64,000 bases of DNA from positions 186,001 through 250,000 of the forward strand of contig JAMXBD010001453.1 in NCBI GenBank assembly GCA_024138025.1, given 5' to 3'. The translations under genes were made by a program, and so were the position numbers. Shown here in pieces: positions 10,791 through 21,624 of this stretch (position 1 is its first letter; each line of letters opens with the position of its first letter). Source of the DNA: Combretum micranthum. Lineage: Eukaryota > Streptophyta > Magnoliopsida > Myrtales > Combretaceae. The notes beneath the pieces are model-generated. The model did not search any database. It saw only the letters and a list, made by a program, of their open reading frames with translations, and was not told the DNA's origin.

Positions 10791-12993
10791 CTAATAATTG
10801 ACTCTATTATTTATTATGTTACTTTTGCTTGTTATTATTCTCATGATCATGCACATAAAGATTGTTGTCTAAAACCTTAAAGCTTTGAAATACATTTTTT
10901 GCAAAAAGGGAATTTATCACCAAAGATGATTCTATATGAAATTTAGAATTTATGATTTAATGAAATTAAATTTATTCTTTTCAAAACTCTAGGAAGGACT
11001 CACCATAATCTTGAAGCTACCTTTGTTTTGAAAAGCTCTTTAATCATTTCTATATTACATTATTTTCTAAAAAGAAGATGACTTTTGATACTAAAATGTT
11101 TTCTATAAAAACATAATATAAATGAAACCCCATAAAAAGGGAATGAGAGTTTTTAAATCAAGATTTTTCAAATAAATGGTAAAAGAAAAATTGTATAGAA
11201 AACAAATAGAAAAAGTGACACTAATATTGAAAATTTCGAAAAGAAGAAATTTGTTCTTATTAAAAAGACATTAAGGAAAATAGTAGGATAAAACATGAAA
11301 TACTTCTTTAAAGACAAAAGAAACAAAATATTCATTTTAAAAAGGATTTACAAAATGGATTTCTTGTAAATTATGATTTTCTAAACTTTTAACTAACATT
11401 GTTTTACTCAAGAAATTTGGTTGGACAACAAACACTTGAGCATGGATGAAATATGAGCTATATATCTATGAAAAGGAATTTCTCAACTATATCGATAACT
11501 AAGTATTTATCAAAACAATTTTTTCGGATGATTTAATATTTGAAACAAAATGCTTTTGGGATGAGAAAATTCGTGGTGAATCTGATCGCCACTATTTCGG
11601 AGCCTAAATGATCTAGTTTGATGAAAATAGTTTTAGAGAAGGATAGATCTTTTCAAATAGGTAGAAATCGGTATATTATATGTGCAATTCCAAGTTAAAA
11701 TGACCGAGTTATGGCCATCTAAATTGGAATCATCTTCTATGTGAACTTTGACACTCATATGACATAGTTTTGTCAAATTTAAAAAAAGTTATCAAGAAAT
11801 AATCATTTTTTTACTTTTTCTTGATTAGGTGATTCCAAGAAAGAATACCCGTATCCCGAGGATTATTTCAACTAAGTGGATTATTTGAGCGACTCATCCA
11901 TTTGAAAGGAGTATCACCATGGCAACGTGAGTTTATTTCCTTAAAAATGCTTTACTTGATTGTGCTTGTATTTTAGTCACATTAGAATTAAGGAAAGACA
12001 AATTGATATGTATGTGAAAATTATTGAAAGGATTCTAAGCATATCGAGGCGGGACTTGATTGTAAGTAATTGTTTGTTTTAGTATAGCACTTGATATGTA
12101 TGAAATTATATGATCACCTTAAAATTGATAATAACGATGCTATGATATCTTAATTAAATTGATTCATGCATATCACAAAGTGAGTCACATTGCATGGTGT
12201 TACTATCCTTAGGTGAAAAGAATAGTAGCACGGTTGAAAGCAACACTTAGCGGCTATGATCAAAAGCGGTTGCTTGGCAACATGGAATTAAACCAATGCT
12301 TGGCAGAAATCCGAAGGCTTAGCTCAACCTGAGTAGACTTAATATGCTTGGCGGTAATGATGAAAGCATAACTCCACTAAAACTACTCGTTTTGATATTA
12401 CTTATCACCAAACCCCGAATGGAGGGCGTAAATCCATTCAACATATAATTCTTGGAAAACTATATGTCTTATTTGCTCTCGTGTATGTTGCATTTCACTT
12501 GTTTGCTTAAATAACTTGTTTGAATTTTTATTACCCAAGAATTTACTTATGGAAATAATTCTCACTAAGCCTATTAGCTTATACCCCTATAGATATCTTT
12601 TGCAGTTTAGGTATTTGTGGTTGAGGCCACGTGAATCCTACAGCCAGGTATTTTCCCTTTTTGTTTAAGGAATTTTTAGATAAAGTTTAGCATTAGTTAA
12701 AATGTGCACTTCATAGAAAATTTCTTGTAATGGATTATAGTTATTTTGGTGGGGGAATGCCCTTAAGACTTGTAAGACAATTTTTATGAATGAATGAATA
12801 ATATGATTTCCTTTTCTTAAATTGTTATTGTATCTTCTTAATCTTCATATTTCAAAGTATGGTCCTCTAAATTGTGAAAGCACGCCTTACACTTAATACT
12901 AAAGCTTCTGAGAATGACAAGGGTTGTCATACTTAAACTTTAATATTGAGTGTGGCGGATTGCTACGTTTAGGGTATCCTCTGGGGCATGACA

Positions 12994-14770
12994 ATAAGTC
13001 TTTTCTGTATTAAATTTTGAAGTTAACTAGGGTTCTGTAAAAGTTTGTAAACGTATAAAAGATAATCTGTATATTATTTGTGTGTATATATATATTATAT
13101 ATTCTATCAAGGATTAGTTTTTTTTTTTTTTAACCTTGAGATGGATTAGAGGTAAGCTTAAGGTAAGTATTGAGGGGTAAAAAGTTAATATAAAGTATTT
13201 GTTGAGGAAAAAATTTATATATTGACATGCCCTCAATAAACACTAAATAATTTCGAGCCTTAAGTCTTGAAGCTTAATACCATCGAGGCCTGAAGTCGAG
13301 CCCTCGACATGCCCCACGACGGTTATCAAGACTCATCGAAGCGAAAAACAAATAGTGTATATTGAGCACAGCTTCTGTTGAGGCCTAAAGTCGAGCTTTC
13401 AACGTGCCCTCGACATAAGTTGTGAAGCTTTTTACCAGCACTCGACCTATTATATGATGAGGGTTGACATGATTTTCTTTTAACAACATACCACACGATT
13501 TTCAACATTTAGTTTGTTTCAAATTGTGGATTAATAGAAATGTGTTATATTTACTTGTGTGTATAAATGTTATACTATGTTTTAATGTGGAATATGCTCA
13601 AATTTTATATTGAATTATTTTCTTGTAGATTATTTGTGTCAATTGAATGTGTCTTCTACTTTCTTAACAAACACATTAGGTACGCAATAACTTGAATGTT
13701 GCTTGCTTAGGATAGAGATATCCTAAATTGATCTTAATTAAAGAAGGCCTAAAAAGTGTTTGAATTGGTTGTGCTTTCACCGTTGAATCCGACCTGTGGA
13801 GAGACATTCTTATCTCGAGCGAGACACATTAGTTTAGGTGCTTATGCTATCTCTGTCATGGTGCTATGGTAATTTATAGGTGGCTCAACGAGTAGTCGAT
13901 AGGGGTAATAGTATTAGCATAACATTTACTTATTTTTAAGATAAAATAATATGATTTAGTTCACATATATGGGATCGGTTGAACTAAGTGATATTATAGA
14001 TTAATTTAAGTAAAGATGAGAAACGATTGTAAACCCTAAATGAAGCTACTATCCTTTTCAATTATATCATCTAGGAGGTAGAGGTATTCAGACTACCTAT
14101 ATCAATCCCTTGAGCATCGTGTCATTATTCAAGACCCCCAGCTTTCTAGTACCTTATTTGGAGTTTGAATACTCTCGTGTTGCTTGAAAACTTAATTATT
14201 AGATAATAAATTGATGGTTATTGCATTGCATATAGTCTAAGTATGCTTGCCATTTCATATTTGTTTGTATTACTTGGGCATTTGGCTCACTTTTCTACTT
14301 TGCAGATATTAATAATGATGATGAATTCTATGCTTTGTTGGGTTATGGGACCGATTTTGAGGATTTTCTAGATGAGTTGGAGGAATAGGAACCTTAACTA
14401 TGATGAAGACCTTCTTGTAATAGATATAGAAATGTGTTTTCTGTATATATATATGTATGTTATATATGCATATACATCTTATTAAAGATTTTTTGCAAAG
14501 TCTTGTATTTTGTAAAGGCTTGATCATAAGCCTTGATATGTAATAATTACATATGAAGTTTTTCTTATGATTTAATAGACAACAAAGTGTTTCTTTAGTG
14601 AGATTTATACTACTCCTAATGAGTGGTTTTTTTTTTAAATGAATCTCATGGCGTATTTAGACAAACATTTGTACAAATCATTTCTTTAAAGATAGCCTTA
14701 CATATAATACTATAGGATTACATGTGGCTGGGGGACTGTTCACATTAGGATTCATATATCCGGCTGTGCT
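12994..14770 (+). repeat. 3' LTR of the first element, segment 3 (3' part)
   Basis: Resumes after the s1 insertion. Holds GTCGAG-type repeats (13210-13460) and the acceptor-like GGCTCACTTTTCTACTTTGCAG (ends about 14305). A decayed U5 end at about 14720-14770 still shows the GGACTG..CACATTAGG order of younger LTR ends, but the final GTGACA has become about GTGCTG. No target duplication can be checked because the 5' LTR is outside the window. Confidence 0.55.
13210..13460 (+). repeat. tandem repeat with GTCGAG-CC-CTCGAC palindrome
   Basis: GAGGCCTGAAGTCGAG recurs 95 bases later as GAGGCCTAAAGTCGAG, and a weaker unit lies before them. At 13295-13308 the core is a perfect inverted repeat, GTCGAG-CC-CTCGAC. 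A related three-unit array with a 93-95 bp period is at 52930-53162. It lies in the LTR between donor- and acceptor-like sites. Confidence 0.75.
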
Positions 14771-17676
14771 GGTCCTTACATTAACTTTAGAAAAAGCTTA
14801 AGGTCGGTGTTATTTAGAATTTTTAGAAGTGTACAATATAGTTTTCTCTCAAATACATACCACCTACAAATTGACTAGAGCTCTAAGTTGTGGCTATGTG
14901 AAAGCATGATGGAAATGCTATGTGAGTTACATTCTAACATGGAGAACCACTTGGAAATCTTCTGAATGTAATCGTCCACGTTTAATGTATATTAGTAGTT
15001 ACAACTAGATAATTGTATCAAATTATGGTATACAAATCAAAATACTTTATTTGGTAAGACTTGAGTATACAAAATAAATTTACCCTTTATGGTAGTCATC
15101 TATTCTTTATTAAAGTTAGATTCTTTCTTCTTTATTAGTATTTTGTTATCCCTAGAACTTTACTCTTTAAATTTATTATATGTTGTGTAATACGCTAAAC
15201 TTAGAGTCTTTTATGCATTTTAAGAGTTTTAGTGCCACATGGGTCTGCCCCTGAGTAAAAGTCTTACGGTAAGCAGTATTAAAGAATGTGTTACAAAAGT
15301 GAAAGTAAAGATGTATTTAAGAGTGAATCATAGTATCCAAACTGTTATTGGAAGTGGTTATGAGAAAGGCCATATTCTAAGTGAAGGGTTTGATTGAGGG
15401 ATGTGTTTATGGAACTTGATATTAAGCTTAAAAAGTTAATGTTGTGCATTACTAAATCGAAAGAAAGGTTTGAAAAGTGGTAGGTCCCACATGGAGGATA
15501 TGAAAGAGAATCTTCATGGGGAGTTGTAGGGACCTCTTAATTGCTTAATAAGAAATATGAGTCTGTGGACAACATTCTCATAGTCCAAATTGAAGGCCAA
15601 TGGATCAAAACTAGTAATCTAAAAGTTGAAATAGTAGAGGTGAACAAAACAATGGACGCTCTGATTGCAATCTTTTGGAAAGAGATAAAGAACTCAAGAT
15701 TCAGCTAGCAACTTGAAGGAAGCATTGACAAATGGAGTGACAGTTTAATTAGTTACCAAATTGGATGAGGAAGATACAAATCACTTGAAGGGAATATGGT
15801 GTATGAACAAATACATAAAAAGATGAGAGAAAAATTATGACATTATCCTATTTTCATCAGTTATTTTCTTTATTCTTTTGTTTTAATTGCTATAGGAATC
15901 CTTTATTTTAGAAATTTTCTTGTGTTCAGTACCTCTCATTTATAATTTATACTACTTTACATGGCAAATCCTATCGAAAGGCATCAATATTTCTAGTTGT
16001 TCAAAAAAAAAAAAAAAAACATTTCATAAGATATGTCAAATAATATATTAAATTTTAAATAGATTGAAAAAGGGATTAGAGTTATGTAAAAGCGCATACA
16101 TAAGAAATTCATTTTCTTACAATTATTTGTTACCCACTTAAAACATTCAAAGTGTCAATTCCCAATTTGACCATTTTTGTGAATGGTTGATTCAATTTGT
16201 TTTTTTTTTCTTTTTGCAATAGTTTCAATTTTTTTTTTAATCACTAAAAAAAATTGATACCTTATTTCAATTTATCCCTAAACTATGATATTTTCAAATA
16301 TAATTAATCCTATTATATACAGATAGTAATAGAGTTTTCATAATGGCTCTCGTCATTGTACAATTTTGAAAAATAATACAAAAGTTAGCAAGTTTGCTTT
16401 AAAAATGGACGTTTTTCAAGCGTGTTACTTGAATTTATACTTAAGAAATATACAAGCTAATAGCTCGTAGCACAATTACAAGTTTATAACTGTTATAATT
16501 TAATTTTTTTCCGTCTCTCTCTCTATATATAAACCTTTAGTAATCCAAACCACAAAAGCAAGTTTAGACGCCAGAGGTAGCCCCAGAGGTACCTAAATCA
16601 CAATCAACAGCTGTAGCTCCTTCAACACTAAATCCTACTGAATTTGAAAATTTTGTACGACGACACTGAGGAGATATAAAGAAGTACTAATAATATATCA
16701 TGTGTGGTTTGCAAAATTTTAAGATCGTATTAATTGAATATTAATAAAATATTAATGGGTCCACAATCCGCTTTTCACAATGTTAATTATTTAAAAATAA
16801 ATTCATGGCAAACATTACGTAGTTTTGACAGTTTCAAGATACAATCTACATTTTATTTTCAAATAAAAGCATGTTTGTGGAGTTTTTTAACAATATAAAA
16901 TTTATGGAAAAAAAAAACAACATAAAATTTGTTAATATTTAATATTATATACAAATGTTATGCACGTTTGTTGAAACACAGTGACGTTAAATTTAATTTT
17001 GATAATTAAATTTATTTATTATCACTCTCTATTTGGTCAAAAAAGAAAAAAAGTATATATTTATTAGTTAAAAACACTCAATTTTTTTGATAAAATAAAA
17101 CTAGACAAAATAAATAAATAATTAACAGTGGTAATAATAATATATTCAAAGGAGTGGTAATAGGTTGCTAATGGCATTATAATCTAGTGATATTTTCATA
17201 ATCTCTTAAGTGGAAGATACCAAAATCAAATCCCTCCTCTTCGATTATAATAGGAAAAAAAAAAAGTGATGATCTGAGGTTGAAATTCAATTAAAACAAA
17301 ATTATTCACAAATTTAGATCCAAATGATAGCGAAGGAAACGCATACGTCTGAGACAGTAATAGTATTGTTCCAACAGAAAAAAAGTAAAAAAAAAAAAAA
17401 AAAGGAAAGTGTTTTTGGAGCCTTATAGGGACATGTACGTACTAATTTGGAAGGTTCTACCTCCTATTCCTCCAACCAAAACAGTAATCGGAATATGAAT
17501 TCATAAAAAAAAAAAAAAAGAATTATTATGTCCTATGAACTTCAAAATACGAAACGAACAAAACATAACCACTAACCACATTCTACGTCCAAAACACGTC
17601 ATATCTGGCTAGAGTGATATACTAACTAATCATTACTTTACTAAAAGTTCGAAGTGTTGGGTAACAACATGGAAAG
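14771..17676. other. relic intergenic DNA without a supported gene
   Basis: AT-rich DNA with long A or T runs (about 16002-16018, 17391-17403, 17507-17519). Part of it (about 15540-15720) reads as coding-like sequence on the plus strand (DNILIVQIEGQWIK and onward) but is broken by stops and resembles no family I know. It may be a decayed element. Confidence 0.5.
16523..16670 (+). other. TATA-like box plus 33-codon open stretch without ATG
   Basis: CTCTATATATAAACC at about 16520 is followed by a GC-richer patch whose one open frame begins EVAPEVPKSQ and ends FVRRH before TGA. There is no start codon and the frame is closed upstream. It could be an old exon piece. Confidence 0.2.
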
Positions 17677-18660
17677 CTAAGAATGAGATGAGGAACGAGA
17701 ACAATGACGACATTGCAAGGTGTCTGACCATTCCTTCACACTTAATCTTGCCTCATCAAATGCCATCTTGGATGCATCCGTAGTCCATAACACAGCATCT
17801 AAATCTTCATCTTCCATGGTCGGCAAATCCAGCCAAAGTATACCCACATGTTGAATCAACCGAAGGAAAAGATCGAATATCTCGTCGACTCGGCCTTTTC
17901 TATCCGAAACTATCTCTTTCCCATTACGTGATATTCCGATCACCCTTTCGAGTCCATTATTAATGGTATCCAATATAAATCGACTACATCTCAGAACCTG
18001 ATTGTCCACACCCGACCCTAGCCATTTCAAACAATCCTTGAATTCTTCATACATTGTTGCTTTCCCTTCTGGATCTCTAGTATTTCTGATCGTCTTCAAG
18101 AAATCATGAAACATGAAATAAAGATCACGCTCGTATCTCATCACTCTTTTGATTATAACATCCTTCTTATCCTCGTCATCCTCTATACTTTCATCATCAA
18201 AATCATACTCAACACCCTCTTGAATAATGCCATAAGTTTCAGTCTCAGACTTGGTACCGCCCTCCGCCTCCCACTCTAGTTTCTCCCTCAACCATTTCCT
18301 AACATAGCCTTCGTATCGAATTATACTAATATCGACCGGCTTGTGTTCATGTTCTTCTTCGTCAAATGTTATCCACTGCACATTAACTACATCGATACCA
18401 CGTGCACGAATGCGTTCCTTATATAGTTTTAAACCAACCATATCTCTTAATCTTGCCCTTCCTAGGTGATGTTGATGCTTCAAGCCCAGTAGCACCCTAT
18501 GAATAGCGATGCTCTCCGTTTCACCTAGGTCGCCACTTGTTGCATCCGTCCCCTGCTGTATTAGTTTGCGAAGTTCGATCAGTTGGGATGCCAACGTTTC
18601 CATGGCTTCCTCTTGAATAGCATCTATTGGGTTATAGGGTTTCGTTTTGTCGTCAACCAT
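17677..18660 (-). CDS. unrecognised 327-residue acidic protein, intronless
   Basis: I do not recognise this protein. It is the only long intact frame not explained by a transposable element. The ATG at 18660 is supported by an in-frame TAA seven codons upstream, a G at +4, and a TATA box 45-52 bases before it. No signal peptide or membrane segment is visible, so a soluble protein is likely. The product is highly charged: residues 1-40 look helical, 61-66 are KHQHHL, 100-107 are DEEEHEHK, 150-167 form an Asp/Glu-rich stretch, 170-280 are amphipathic (RYERDLYFMFHDFL; DEIFDLFLRLIQHVGILWLDLP), and the tail is CRHCSRSSSHS. One sampled line is about 45% GC in a clearly AT-rich setting. A hAT element sits 188 bases upstream. 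It may be a lineage-specific gene, a retrogene or an unrecognised mobile-element gene. Confidence 0.7.
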   Translation of the reverse strand: MVDDKTKPYNPIDAIQEEAMETLASQLIELRKLIQQGTDATSGDLGETESIAIHRVLLGLKHQHHLGRARLRDMVGLKLYKERIRARGIDVVNVQWITFDEEEHEHKPVDISIIRYEGYVRKWLREKLEWEAEGGTKSETETYGIIQEGVEYDFDDESIEDDEDKKDVIIKRVMRYERDLYFMFHDFLKTIRNTRDPEGKATMYEEFKDCLKWLGSGVDNQVLRCSRFILDTINNGLERVIGISRNGKEIVSDRKGRVDEIFDLFLRLIQHVGILWLDLPTMEDEDLDAVLWTTDASKMAFDEARLSVKEWSDTLQCRHCSRSSSHS

Positions 18661-18704
18661 GGGAGATGGAGATGTATCTTAGGCCTTAAGAAACTACGTA
18701 TGGA

Positions 18705-18712
18705 TATAAATA
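18705..18712 (-). promoter_or_regulatory. TATA box of the 327-residue gene
   Basis: TATTTATA on the minus strand, 45-52 bases before the ATG at 18660, which leaves room for a leader of roughly 15-20 bases. The hAT element begins 136 bases farther upstream. Confidence 0.55.
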
Positions 18713-18847
18713 AGTAGGGAAACTTTCTCGGGAAGCTTTTGTTGGGAGACAGCAAAGCGGACGCTACGAGCAGTTGTCTAAAACTGAAGGAAGGATAGTG
18801 GGGACCACCTCCTGATTCCGTTACATGGTTTTTGCATTGGTCTTGTG

Positions 18848-20878
18848 TAGGGATGCAACCGGGGCGGGTTTGGGACGGGTCATATAGGACCCGAACCCGC
18901 CCCGCTTCCCAGTAGGGTTTCCTAAACCAGTCCCGCGACCCTACAGGGTTTTCTGTTCAATTCCCAAACCCGCCCCTATAGGGTTTTGACCCTGACCCGC
19001 CCCGCCCCGCGACCCGCTTAATTTTCTATACTTAACTATTTAGATTTATTATCTACCTCACATTTCAACAAGTTACAGATAAATATTTGTCACAATATCT
19101 TTCTAATGATTAATAATTTTTGGTGAATGAAAATCATATTTGGTATAAGATTATAAATTTCAAAATTTAGATGAAAATTTGGATACATTTATCAACAACT
19201 GTAAATGTAAAACCAGGAAAAAAAAAAGAACCTAATAGTTTGAATAATGCTTATAGCATTCTATCAAAATTTAACTTGAAAGGGAATACGTGTCATCCCT
19301 AATCTTAAAAAGTATTGTACAAACCTAAAAAAAATAATTTTTAATTCCCAAGATGGTCTGTTGTCACAAGAAACCACGTGATGCCCTTTTCCTTTGAATT
19401 AAATTACAAAAAAAAAAGGATGCTAGGTTTTGTGGTGAACACTTGTCTTCAAAATACATTAACAACAAAAGCAAACACAAAACATCATCAAATGAACCAT
19501 CCAATAATAAACATAAACTCCAAGCTCAGTCCACCATACCAACCAAAATAAACAATCCATCAACATCACCGGATCAACCAAAATAAATTAATAGCATAAT
19601 TATGAAGTCATCATCAATCATTATCTTCACTTGCCATCTTCATCGTTGTATTCCACTTCTTCACTCTCTTCTTCGGGTTCTTCAAATTCAAGTATATCTA
19701 AACCTACAAAATTAAAAGAATAAAGGAAAAGAAAATAACTTCATGACATATATTAGAAAAATGCATGGTAAAAAGAACTTTCAACAATAAATTAAACAAT
19801 CTCATACCAATTCCAGAATTTAACAGCCAACTTTGAGTACACATCAATGCTTCTATTGTATCTGGATTGAGCCGGCTCCTATGGGAGCTAATTATCCGTC
19901 CATCAGTACTAAAAGCAGATTCAGAAGCAACTGTCGTCACCGGAATAGCTAACAAATCTTTAGCTATTTCTTGTAATGTAGGATATTTCATTCCATACAT
20001 TTTCCACCAACCAAGAATATCAAATTCAGAATTTGCTATCCAGGGAATTGCAGGCTCTTCTAAATAATGGTCCAACTCAGACTTCACATGAACTTGAATA
20101 TCATCTTTGCTAGTAGTTATCAAATATTGTTCAAATTCATCTGTCTCCACCATAGGATCACATGGTAATGCAATACCAGTATTACTGCCACCTCCTAAAG
20201 GAATTGAAGAAGAACCACTTGATAGAGCACGGCGAGACTTAGGCTTAGATTGATATTCTTGAATCAATTCATAACAAGTGTTTTTCACATTTGCAACTCT
20301 ATAGTAGCATTCTCTCCATACACAGTTTGAAACACAAACTCTACACCCTTAATCTTAGAGCGTGGATCTAATACAGAACAGACAGCCATGACAGTGTGCA
20401 CATCTCCCCAATACTTTTCAAACTTTTCAAACATTTTCACAGCCATTGCATTAATATTCAAGTCCAAAGAATTCTTCCATGTAATCAATGCTTTCCTAAT
20501 TGTAAATACTTTACCAAAAAATAGTTTGCAGTGGGATATCGGGTGCCAGAGAAAAGATTAGTTACCTCATAAAAAATAGATAACTTATTGCAAATCTTCC
20601 TAGCCATATCCCAATCATCATCTGAAGGAAGGCATTTGTAGTGTCTATCCATTAACTGAACCCAATAGAAGACCTCTTTTTTAAAATTATTTATATTATG
20701 ACGGGTTCGGGTTACCCGTCGGGTTTTTTTAATGACCCGAACCCGCCCCGAAACCCTATAGGGTCAAAAAGATATTTTCCAAACCCGTCCCGCGGGTCAT
20801 AGGGTCAGACCCTATAGGGTTTTTAACGGTTCGGGCGGGGCGGGTACCCTATAATGACCTGCCCCGGTTGCATCCCTA
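18848..20878 (-). mobile_element. hAT DNA transposon (2031 bp), defective, TSD GTCTTGTG
   Basis: Terminal inverted repeats begin TAGGGATGCAACCGGGGC on the left and end GCCCCGGTTGCATCCCTA on the right. Perfect 8-bp duplications GTCTTGTG flank it (18840-18847 and 20879-20886), the hallmark of hAT insertion. About 180 bases at each end are very GC-rich, with many ACCCGAACCCGCCCC-like repeats and ACCCTATAGGGT palindromes, likely transposase-binding subterminal repeats. Only the C-terminal part of a transposase gene remains inside. The BED zinc finger and the first part of the catalytic domain are missing, so it is an internally deleted derivative. Confidence 0.96.
19627..20690 (-). pseudogene. 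hAT transposase, C-terminal part, frameshifted
   Basis: Reads from about 20690 (FYWVQLMDRHYKCLPSDDDW), through FSGTRYPTANYF near 20540 and the frame at 20285-20488 (TWKNSLDLNINAMA..KFEKYWGD; SVLDPRSK), to 19808-20288 with the hAT C-terminal dimerisation domain. That domain shows ILGWWK, YPTLQEIAKDLLAIP, and ASESAFS..GRIISSHRSRL..DTIEALMC. Frame changes near 20518 (a T-run on the coding strand) and near 20300 break it. The last exon is separated by a 104-bp intron (19704-19807, GTATGAG..TTTTGTAG). Splicing gives an acidic tail ending at TGA 19627-19629. Catalytic function needs the missing N-terminal half, so this copy is inactive. Confidence 0.9.
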
Positions 20879-20886
20879 GTCTTGTG

Positions 20887-21222
20887 GTGTTGAATATAGG
20901 TTTTGCACTTGAGGTTGTTTTTATCATGAAAAATTAAAATAAATAAATAAATAATGATTTCACGTTATTGCCCACAAGTAATTTGTATTAATTTTTCTAA
21001 TAAAGAGTTGCTTGTGTTCTTTCAGTGTCTATAAACTTTGTTTTAATATATTTTTTAATTATATCTTTTTATTAGTATTATGTTAATGAAATAATTAATT
21101 TGGACCTATAAAATATAAACAATAACTTCTTTTATCAAATTTTTCTTGCCTAATTTCCGTTTTTAAAGGTTAATATTTTTATAGTGGTACCAAGTAATAA
21201 AATAAGGTCATCTCATATATAC

Positions 21223-21263
<41 letters not shown>

Positions 21264-21619
21264 CGCGCTTCAATTTTTTTTTTTTTTTTTTGGTAATCTT
21301 GCATTGGCTACTGGCAGTGGTAGGGCCGGATGCAGGAACAAATGGGAGGCGGGAGGCTTCAACACATCTTATATGTGTAAAATTTTTATTTTTATTTTTT
21401 TTCACTTTTTATCATAGAATATCTATCAATCCATATTAGTCTATTAATTTATTGAAAAAAAAGATAATTCATAAAACTTGTACAATTTTTATTTTCAACA
21501 AAAATAGATTAGATAAAATGAGTTGATAAAAAATTGCAAATAGAAGAAAAGAATAAATTACATGAATATTGATATTCTATAATTTTTTTTTTTCATAATA
21601 ACTATGCATTTTTGCTTAA
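20887..21619. other. AT-rich flank with microsatellite
   Basis: Host flank between the hAT element and the intact LTR element. It includes a (TA)n(TG)n(CG)n run at about 21222-21268 and a T18 run at about 21274-21291. No gene is supported; the reading frames here come from the low-complexity runs. Confidence 0.6.
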
Positions 21620-21624
21620 TTAAC
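21620..21624. repeat. target site duplication TTAAC (left)
   Basis: Identical to 34192-34196 on the other side of the intact LTR retrotransposon. Confidence 0.95.

Larger units (their letters stand above)
9443..12993 (+). mobile_element. solo LTR s1 (3551 bp), Ty3/gypsy, TSD ATAAG
   Basis: Begins TGTAAACCCCC and ends GGGGCATGACA. It is flanked on both sides by ATAAG (9438-9442 and 12994-12998), a perfect 5-bp target duplication, with no internal region, so it is a solo LTR left by recombination between two LTRs. In order it holds a CCTATAATTATCC TATA-like box (about 10143-10152), a CT-rich leader, donor-like TTTAG/GTAAAA (boundary 10333/10334), a stem-loop block (10667-10790), a conserved block (11569-11720), CCCCGAATGGAGGGCG (about 12413), CTCACTAAGC, and acceptor-like TTTTGCAG (ends 12605). 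Short reading frames inside, on both strands, are not genes. Confidence 0.93.

Noticed and set aside
19867..20067. 66-codon plus-strand frame
   Set aside because: Antisense of the hAT C-terminal domain.
21184..21439. Overlapping frames on both strands around 21200-21440
   Set aside because: They arise from the (TA)n(TG)n and poly-T tracts.
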